The notes under the pieces: model-generated
What the model was told of the DNA's origin: nothing
Databases searched by the model: none
The model's input: only the letters and a program-made list of their open reading frames with translations
Shown here: piece by piece, positions 56,001-64,000 of the stretch
Layout: every line of letters starts with the position of its first letter
Position numbering within the stretch: position 1 is the first letter of the stretch
Made by a program: the position numbers and the translations under genes
NCBI RefSeq assembly: GCF_011397635.1
Contig: NC_064765.1
Location: 30,904,632 to 30,968,631 of the forward strand
Source: Epinephelus fuscoguttatus
Lineage: Eukaryota; Chordata; Actinopteri; Perciformes; Serranidae
Direction of reading: 5' to 3'
Length of the DNA: 64,000 nucleotides

Positions 56001-59000
56001 CCCAACAAAGCAGCACCTCTGCAGTGATGATCAACAGGGACTACACTCTTTAGAAAGAATTAATGCTCAACAGTCACCTCACATCACACATCCCACTCAG
56101 ATTGAAGCCTCTCCTCCCAAGACATGAGAAAAGATGTTACAGTTTATGTGTTGCACCCTGAACTCTCAGTAGACATGACTGTATGCCTTTAAGTTTATTC
56201 TAAAGGCCTTGGGAAGAGCTGCATGTGTCATTGTACTGTCACTTGCAACATGTGACGATCAGACGTGTGCCTTGTGATGTGCTGTTTTATGAATATACAA
56301 TGACCTTTTTCAGCAGTTAATGTGCTCCAGTCAGTGCTGTCGCATGAAATTACATGCAAGGAAATGTGCTCTCCCACCCTTGGGTGGTATTCCAGGCAAT
56401 TGAGTACTGTTTCTTTTATAGGAAAATCAATAGAGCAGTTTATTTTCCCAAGCATATAGCAATGCTTCAGTCAGCATCATGAGTTAGGGGACAAAGATTA
56501 ATGGCTTGTTACTGTTGTGGAGTGCTGTGCTGTTGCTGAGAGCTGTTGTTTCTGCAGCACCTGGCCTGTCACTGCTTCTTCATTGTCAACTGTCTGGTTG
56601 ACTGATTCTGGACACTGGCCTAATCGATCTGGCAGTGTGTTATTATACCAGTTTGAATAGGAGTTTTCCAATCATTGTTTGCATTTGGATTTGCATTTTT
56701 AGAATATAGGCTGAGTTGTTTATGGTTGTTTCTTAATAAATACGTGCTGTATAAATTCATGTTGTGCCAACGTATCCTGAGGAAAAGCTTCGTTCACCCT
56801 GTTAGGAGGAGGAAGGGCTTGTCTCATTTGTGCTGCCCGACCAGGAAGCCAGTGGCTAATGAGGCATTTCTCCTATAAGCTCATGGAGAGGAAGTGAGGC
56901 CACCCTAGAACAACACAGATCTAAGACTTCGAAGTTTTGATCTCAAAGGAGAGTCTTGCTGTGTTTTACTTGTTAACTATAAAGCTGTACAGGTTACTGC
57001 TGCAATTAAAGCCTAACCAGATCAGGACGCAGAGGAAAAACGAGCCTCTGACTCTACCTCTGTCTCTCTCTGTTACATCATCCTACTGTCAGAGGAGGTG
57101 TGTGACCCCTTAAATGAGGAGAATCTGCCTTGCTTGCACATGTAACTCAATCATTCTCAACATGATCTAGTCTGCTTGTGTTTCACGTGCCATCAGAGCC
57201 AGCTGAGGTGTATATAATCCAAAGTGTAGTACGTGGAGGATAAGATGACAGGGGCATCTTACTTGACTCATCGTTACTCCTTTAACGTGCAGAGTGTAGC
57301 GTCCCAAATACCCATCTAGGCTTTCTTTGCCGTTGTAACCCTGGCAGAAGACCAGTGGAGCACTTGTTAATGTTAACATTCCAGTCATGACTGCACTGTA
57401 AGGACTAATAGTGATGATTCATTATATGATTATAGCTGAAATAAATTTAAAAAGATAATTTATCAGCATCATTTAAGCTACTCACATTGCCACTTTTTTA
57501 ATTACAGCAGAAATCCCAAATAAAACATCAGGCAGTACTGGTCTGTTATGCCACTTGATATCATACATGAGGTAATATGATATATAAATGTAAAGTATAC
57601 ACTCATGCAAACCTTATAGGCTTGGGCGTGAGCTGTTCCTCAGTTGTTTTGCATGCTTGATTTTTATGATGTGGAAAGCCAGGCAGCATGTTTGTCCCCG
57701 ACTGTTAATGAAAAGCAACTCAATTGCATGTCAGTGTGGACGCAACCGGCGAGTGGCCAGAGAGAGACGCACTGTCTGCTCAGAATTACTGATCAGTTCA
57801 GTGTTTGTGTGGCCACGGGGCAGGCTTTCGCTGCCATGCATATCTGGCATGCGTGGTAACAGCATGGTGGCATTGTGTCGGTGCCAAAGGGTGGTTCACA
57901 GCTGTCTAGACAAGAATTGTGTCCCGAGGGAATTGCTCCAGGGAACATTTGGGTTCAAAATGAATGATTTTTATCCCTACACAGAGAAACTGGATTTTAA
58001 GGAAGTTTTAGATACTTTTTTGACTGATAAGCGTCATGGAGGCCAGTTTCCGATGTTATTTCCCATGCAAATGTGAGGAAAAACAGGGAGGTGTGGGTTT
58101 TGCGTATGCGGGTGTTCAAGTGTGAATACGTGAGTCTGCCCTCGTCATCAGCCAGGGGTCTATGAATGTGTAAGAGGGTGGAGAGTTGGAGCTGTTGCAG
58201 ACCTCAGTGTGCAGCATGGTGTTTGTGTTGGACACTTGAAACAACAGTGAGAGCGGAGGGTGATTGTTGGTTCATGCTGAGCTCCCACACGGCTGTCTGT
58301 TTGTTTTTCCGTCATTTTGGATCCGTGTTACTCATCACCAAACACCCGGCCGCTGCCTCTAGAAACCTTAACTGACTGTTTGTCTTATCTCTTCCTCAAT
58401 GAGGCTGAATACAGTAGTTATAACATTAGTGACTTGGCTTACATCATTGCCGTAGTATGGTTTTGCAATAAGCCTCTTTTAGACTAAAGTCTCCAACTTT
58501 CCACAGAAACTGGTGGTACTTAGACAGCGCTCCTGTGCTCCAGCACAGTAGGCCTGTGTCTGTCTGGAAGTCTCGAGGTTTCCACTGAATGATGTCATCC
58601 TGAGTCAGAGCCACACCAAGGATGTGATGACGTTTCCATATTCCAGCTAGATCTGACTCCTCTGTACACTCATCTCTATGAGCTTGGTCAGACTTAGGGA
58701 CGCAGGCCCACCAAGTCTGGCCCAAGTCATTCAGACATGGGGCCAAAATACCTTTTTGGTGACGTCTGAAATCTGCCCACAGGACTGAGTATTGAAAATT
58801 AGAGCCAGTGTGGCATTTAGATGCTTGGTTGAATTTGTACACTGTTGTGATCATACATTTTCTGATTTAAATCTTTATTTTGCCAGTTTTAGACTTTATT
58901 TTGCTCAACCAAAGTTCTTGAAAAGCTCCTTGCTATTTAGACTGACTTTTTGAGAAGAAGTTAACCTTTTGTGAAATATGAAAACATGTTTTGTAAAAAA

Positions 59001-59521
59001 AAAAACATGACTGTATTCCTCAAAGGAAGTTAAAATATTACAAAAAAAGTTTTGTTTTGGTATTGGTTCTGAAACTGGTTATCATATTTGCACGAGTATC
59101 GAAAAATTTCAGCCAGTCCTGCAACTAATGACAGGGTCTCCCACACATTTATTTATTTGTGGCGGCCTGTCACGAAATCAACATTTGCCTCCACAAATTG
59201 ATATTAATATATTTGGAGGTGGACTGCTTATTAGGAGTGCTGCTGAATATCATTTTGGCTCACTCTTGGAATGCAGAGGGCACAGACAGAGCAAAGGAAC
59301 CGCAGGTGCAGTAAAAGTGAAACTTCACCATTCACTCCGCTTCAAGCACCTCTGCAGCCCCTGCTCCTCTCATCCATCAATCTGATCAGCTCTGACTGGA
59401 TCGACTGATCAGCTATCCACCCTGTGATTCAAACTCCACAAACTGCGGCTGAGGAGGAAAAAAAATCAGAGTTCCACCTGTGCTGCATTCATGGACTCGC
59501 ATTAATGTCTGCATGCAAAGT

Positions 59522-59522
<1 letters not shown>

Positions 59523-59559
<37 letters not shown>
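59523..59559 (+). repeat. (AC)n microsatellite
   Basis: About 18 AC units within clic4 intron 1. Confidence 0.95.
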
Positions 59560-59563
<4 letters not shown>

Positions 59564-62500
59564 AAATATAAGTCGCCTACTGGCACGCACACATTCTAAT
59601 ACAGTGGACGCTGAACGATACTTGCGATCATCATTACCATCACTACCACATATTTTGGCTGGTGAACCACGAAGATATAGCCTTTTCTACTTACGACCCC
59701 TCATTACAGTTGTTAAGTCATACGTTTTTACTAACTGTCTTGTTTGTATACATTTTCCAAGCTTAGTCTGTAATTAATGCCGACAACCTGGCAAACTATC
59801 TACCCTGCTGACATGGCCTGATATAAGGCATCAAATTATTCCAGGTATTATGCTGTTTTTCTGTAGCATGCCTTGACCTCTAACCAGCCTTTGGAGTCGG
59901 ACAAACTAAGTATAGGTGTCATGAACCTAACGTATTCTTTCAACCTGGTTCAGTTCAGCAGTATCAAGCAAAACCACCTTATACAGAGTAATCCTGTCTA
60001 AAACATCCAGCTTTGGGTCTGACTGCTCAGTCTAGTTACAGTCCTAACCCCAGTACAGACTGTATACTTGTCCAGCAAACAGGGAGAGGCGTTGCCATGA
60101 CGTTACCATGGCTGCCCACTCTCAAACGGACATTCCTGCTGTGTGTCAGAGCAGGACAGGAGGAGGAAAGCTGCAGCGCTTGTTACATCGTCAGTTCCTT
60201 ATTCGGTCAAAGTGTGGCTTGAACTTGCTGAGCAGCCCACCCAATTTAGAGTATGAAGTGTGCTGGGGAGGGGAAGGCACGGCAGCCATGTTACTAAAAT
60301 TAGGCTGTGAGCAGAGACTGGGAGGACTGTGCTCAGCCTGAGCAGGATCCATTGTCCCTGAACTCTGACTACTGTAACTGTGGTCTCACATCACCAGTCT
60401 AAAAAAAGATAACTTCTGTCTTAAAGAAATATCTGTAAAGAGTTGAGAGGGACGGAGAATAAAAGAGGTAAGAGTTGAACAGGTCTTCCACTTTATGTGC
60501 TTGTTCATAAATTGTTATAGGACTGGACCTGTGAAGAGGAAACCTTTTGTGCCTGTTGGGAGTGCACATAGCTTCAAGTGGTTGCATTATGTCCAAGCTA
60601 GTGTGTTGAGGCCTAGCATCATCCTTATTACTCCTGACATGTGTTAAGTTGGTCATGACATCAGTGGCTACATGACTGCAGTCATAGGGGAAGTGATAAA
60701 GAGGTATGACCACCACACTGTGTGTGTGTGTGTGTGTGTGTGTGTTTTAAAAAGAAAAAGTGTTTTAAAGATATCACTGGCCCCTTTGCTCACTGAGGTC
60801 TCATTGTTCTGCTGCGGGGCCACACTGTCCTGGACACAGACTCCTAGATAACATCCGACTCAAGCATGACTCACACCCTCCACTGGGCAGCTGTGTGTGT
60901 TTGGCATTAAATAAACAAGCATCTGTTGACACACGGTCTGTCCATTGAGCCTAAATAAAACTTGAGAGTCTGCTAGCAGTAGTCAGCTGTCTTTGCTTCT
61001 GTGCCCCAGACATTATAACCGTTTCACGTCCGGGGGAAATCTCTGTACCAATCTCTGTAAAAGATGGTGCAACTGTCTGCAAGATGTGAGTCATTTTTGA
61101 CACAGGAGGCAAAATAGCAGGCTACACACACACTGGGTACTATTAGTGTTCCCGTGAACGCTGCTTGTATTTGGAATCGAGTCACCGCTTTAGTTCTCGG
61201 AAAAAGGGAAACTTTTTCAACTGATGTGCCTTGCCTTATAAGGGCCCACTCAAAAATAATTCCCTGCCTTGCTTATGTGTTTTATTGGGGTGTTTCTTTC
61301 CACCGGTTGCAAACTGGTGACGTGCCTACAGCTCTACAAACAAAAAGTGCTTTGTGTTGTTGCTGTATAGAAGGTTCTCCAGAAGCCCTTTTCTGAATGT
61401 CACACAATAACAGTGGCACTCTGTAAAGTGTTAGCAGGGTAGAGGAAGACAGTATTTGGAGGGATGTCCTAAAGTTTTATACTCCATTTTGGGCCATTCA
61501 TATGAAAATCTTGTTTTAATTTTCATTAGCCCACTGAGGTTCTTCTCCAAGGTGCTACCCTGAAGTATTATTCAGCACAGTTATTGCAAGACCACCAAAC
61601 TTGAATCCATACAGGGAAATAAAGAGCAGCTCTTCCTTAACAGCGCAGCAGTTTATGTCACAGGCAGCGGAAATGCAGCTCCACCAGCATCATCACTTAA
61701 ACTAAACAAAGCACCCTCTTCGGCGGGAGTAGCAGGACATTTCTGGAATAGTTTCTCCCTCCTCCCCAAATGCCCAGCCCCCCACCCCCTGACTCTACAG
61801 AGGGGCCCAGGATAAGGGGAGAAGGATAAAGGGGGAAGGATGAAGAAACAAGCAGCGTGCCAAACAGCACACAGACTCTGAAGCTTGCTATCTATTCTCT
61901 TCCTCCCACTTAAGGCATCTATTACCGCTTGTTCTCCTTAATGTCTATGATGATCCCCAGTTTCCCCCCTATTTACTGTAATATCTCTCTTACTAGCTGT
62001 CTGTTCCTGTCTTTCTGCGGCAGATCCCTGCTGTCAGTGTCTTGGCAGAGATCTGCAGTTTGTTCTGCTGCAGACTCCAGAGGGTAGGAGCACAGCCATG
62101 GCTCTGAGGACAGACTGAGGAAGAAAGAAAAGTGTGAAATGTCTTTCTCAGCTGCCGAGGCCTTCTTCTTGGTCACTTGAGACACAGAACTTGAGCTTTA
62201 AATGCAGCTCATTGTGTTGAAATACAGTAAACATCTTGTGATTTACAAATGACAATGCTTTGTGTGGTTTGCATTTTTGTCCCTCAAGAAGGGGCGCTCA
62301 CTTCAAATGGTTCACCTGTGAATTGGTAATCCCCTTCACACTGTGCACTCTGCTTTCCATGTCATATGTGTCTGGCCATTGCCATGGGAACAGTTGCTGT
62401 GCTGCATTGCCACCCTTGATCCAGAACTGAATGGCTCTCTGTAGGTGTAGCACTGTGGGGGAAATGGAGTAATCATCCCATTGATGTCTTTCTGATCCGC

Positions 62501-63709
62501 TAAGGATCAGCTAATGCTAGTCTAGTCCAGTGATGGCCATGAACCATGATACCCCCCCAACACTTCATGGCTGAAGCTTTATTGTAGAATTAAATCATGT
62601 AAGGTGAAAAGGGGACTTTCATTTGCTGAACAAAGGCAGTGATCTAATCCAAGCTTTTCAGATATTGAATTCAGAGGGAGGGAAGAGGGAGAGGACAGCC
62701 GCAGTACAATGGGAGCCAGCAGGCAGATCAAACAGAGCCATCCCACTGGGCGTCACACAGAGGACAACAGCAGCCAGCCTGTCCGCACCAGCAAGGAGCT
62801 GCTAGACTGACTGAACACACCAGAACAAAGTCCACTATTGAGGACAGTGCAGAACCACATCTTAAGATAGTATTTTGTTAAAATTATGGTTGAGTTAAAA
62901 CTGATTTGAATCTTATTTTCATTCGGTGCTCTTTGCAAGTCTGTGTAAAACCAGTTGATTTGTGTAGGCTACAGCTTTTGCATTACACATACTGTGTAGT
63001 CACACTTTGCATATCACCTCTGCAGCTCGAATCCAGAAGTGAATGGGGAATGAGGAGTGACTTAGGACACGAGGTGGACAAAACAAAATGATATTCAGCT
63101 GTTTCACAGGCTCTGCTGCAGTAATACATTGAATGAAGAGGTGCATTCCAGAGCGCCGATACTTGAATGACCTCCATGCTTGTCCTTGTGAATAGATGAA
63201 TAAGGTGCATTCTTTTTTTGGCCTGCCTTGCCTGGATAATGGCATACCTCAACAGGCTTGGTATCCACAGAGCCACATAGCTTTGCATTAGGTCTGTGAT
63301 AAAGGCAGTGATATACGTCTGGTGAATTTAAGAAGTGAATAAAAAAAGGAGCAAAGAAGAATAAGATCGGATTTCAGTTTCACAGTGATTACTCAATTTT
63401 GCCAGTACGTGATTTAACTAAAAATTAACTAGGGTTTTCTTGGACTAGACATTACTGCGCACAGTCAGCATGGCAGATTTCATTAAGATAACTGCGCCAA
63501 GCCCAGTTAATCAAATGAAATGCTCATTCTGCCCTCTGATGTAGAATCCAAACCATACTTGTCCTTTGCTACACCCTCCTCACTCCATACATGGCTGCAA
63601 TTTAGAGAGTTCGAGAAAGAAAGGAGAGCGCGTGACAAAGAGATGGATGGTTGTTGGGAAGGCAGGCGATATCTCTGAGAGTTTGCAGCACCCTCCCACA
63701 GCCTCTCTG

Positions 63710-63713
<4 letters not shown>

Positions 63714-63756
<43 letters not shown>
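63714..63756 (+). repeat. (GT)n microsatellite
   Basis: About 21 GT units within clic4 intron 1. Confidence 0.95.
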
Positions 63757-63757
<1 letters not shown>

Positions 63758-64000
63758 TGAGACAGAAATTACTGCTATTGTTACTTTTTCTCATCCTCTG
63801 ATGTGAGTGATCAGGCTGCTCTGTCAGTACTTCAGCTTCAAAAGAAAATTAGTGCGCTGGGTTTCCCAAAACTTGGTTCAATTTCGGTTTGGTGCTAACC
63901 AATTAGAGTCCGTCATTAATTTGGAGGACACGCGTCTCATCCATTGATACAATTCCTCGCACCACTGCTCAGTCTTGTGTTTGTGCAGTCCAGCAAAAGA

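Larger units (their letters stand above)
53024..64000 (+). other. clic4: clic4 intron 1 (continues past the window)
   Basis: No second coding exon (GxxGESxGNCPFSQRL-like) was found, so intron 1 extends beyond the window, as expected from the long first intron of vertebrate CLIC4. The sequence looks largely unique and poor in transposons compared with 31-52 kb. Simple repeats lie at 59523-59559 (AC), 60719-60744 (GT) and 63714-63756 (GT). Open frames of 60-140 codons, including 57657-58076, lack domains and splice context. Confidence 0.75.

Noticed and set aside
57657..58076. 139-codon plus-strand open frame in clic4 intron 1
   Set aside because: No domain, no splice context and an irregular composition; chance frame in unique intron.

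Overview
The window is vertebrate nuclear DNA, almost certainly from a teleost fish. It has intron-rich genes with GT-AG splice sites, (GT)n and (GA)n microsatellites, tRNA-derived SINEs, an internally deleted Tc1 element, hAT and Harbinger-like MITEs and a 5'-truncated LINE. All identifications come from reading the sequence; no database was searched.

Left third (1-19.8 kb): two tandem minus-strand copies of S100PBP (S100P-binding protein). Copy A is complete in the window (non-coding exon 1 near 16.9-17.07 kb, stop at 10,145). It can be spliced on paper into one open frame of about 468 codons ending in the conserved W-QHPSD / NYxRRF region. Copy B (exon 1 near 6.2-6.33 kb) runs off the left edge after exon 4 and has a stop six codons after the ATG used by copy A. 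In copy A, exon 4 is itself present twice, and including both would give an immediate stop. The duplicated unit includes several kb of 5' flank with a short divergent plus-strand coding-like exon, intact beside copy B and decayed beside copy A.

Middle (19.8-31 kb): a MITE, then a seven-exon minus-strand gene (23.1-26.9 kb) that I do not recognise. Its exons join in phase into a 192-residue type I membrane protein with a signal peptide, a small cysteine-containing ectodomain, one membrane helix and a short tail. Dispersed repeats and microsatellites follow.

Repeat-rich region (31-52.3 kb): a large domain built from a repeated family whose core is a fold-back element with telomere-like CCCTAA hexamers in one arm, arranged in places as ~1.03 kb tandem units. 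LINE, Tc1, SINE, hAT and Harbinger-like insertions sit in it, and several can be paired with an empty paralogous site in this same window. Within it is a possible unrecognised minus-strand gene (42.8-48.2 kb). Its basic, Ser/Pro-rich exons have good splice sites and matching phases, and its exon 2-3 pair is duplicated in frame.

Right part (52.6-64 kb): the promoter and first coding exon of clic4 on the plus strand. Intron 1 then fills the rest of the window, with only simple repeats recognised. No pathway links the genes. The main themes are local duplication (gene, exon and array level) and a readable order of transposon insertions.
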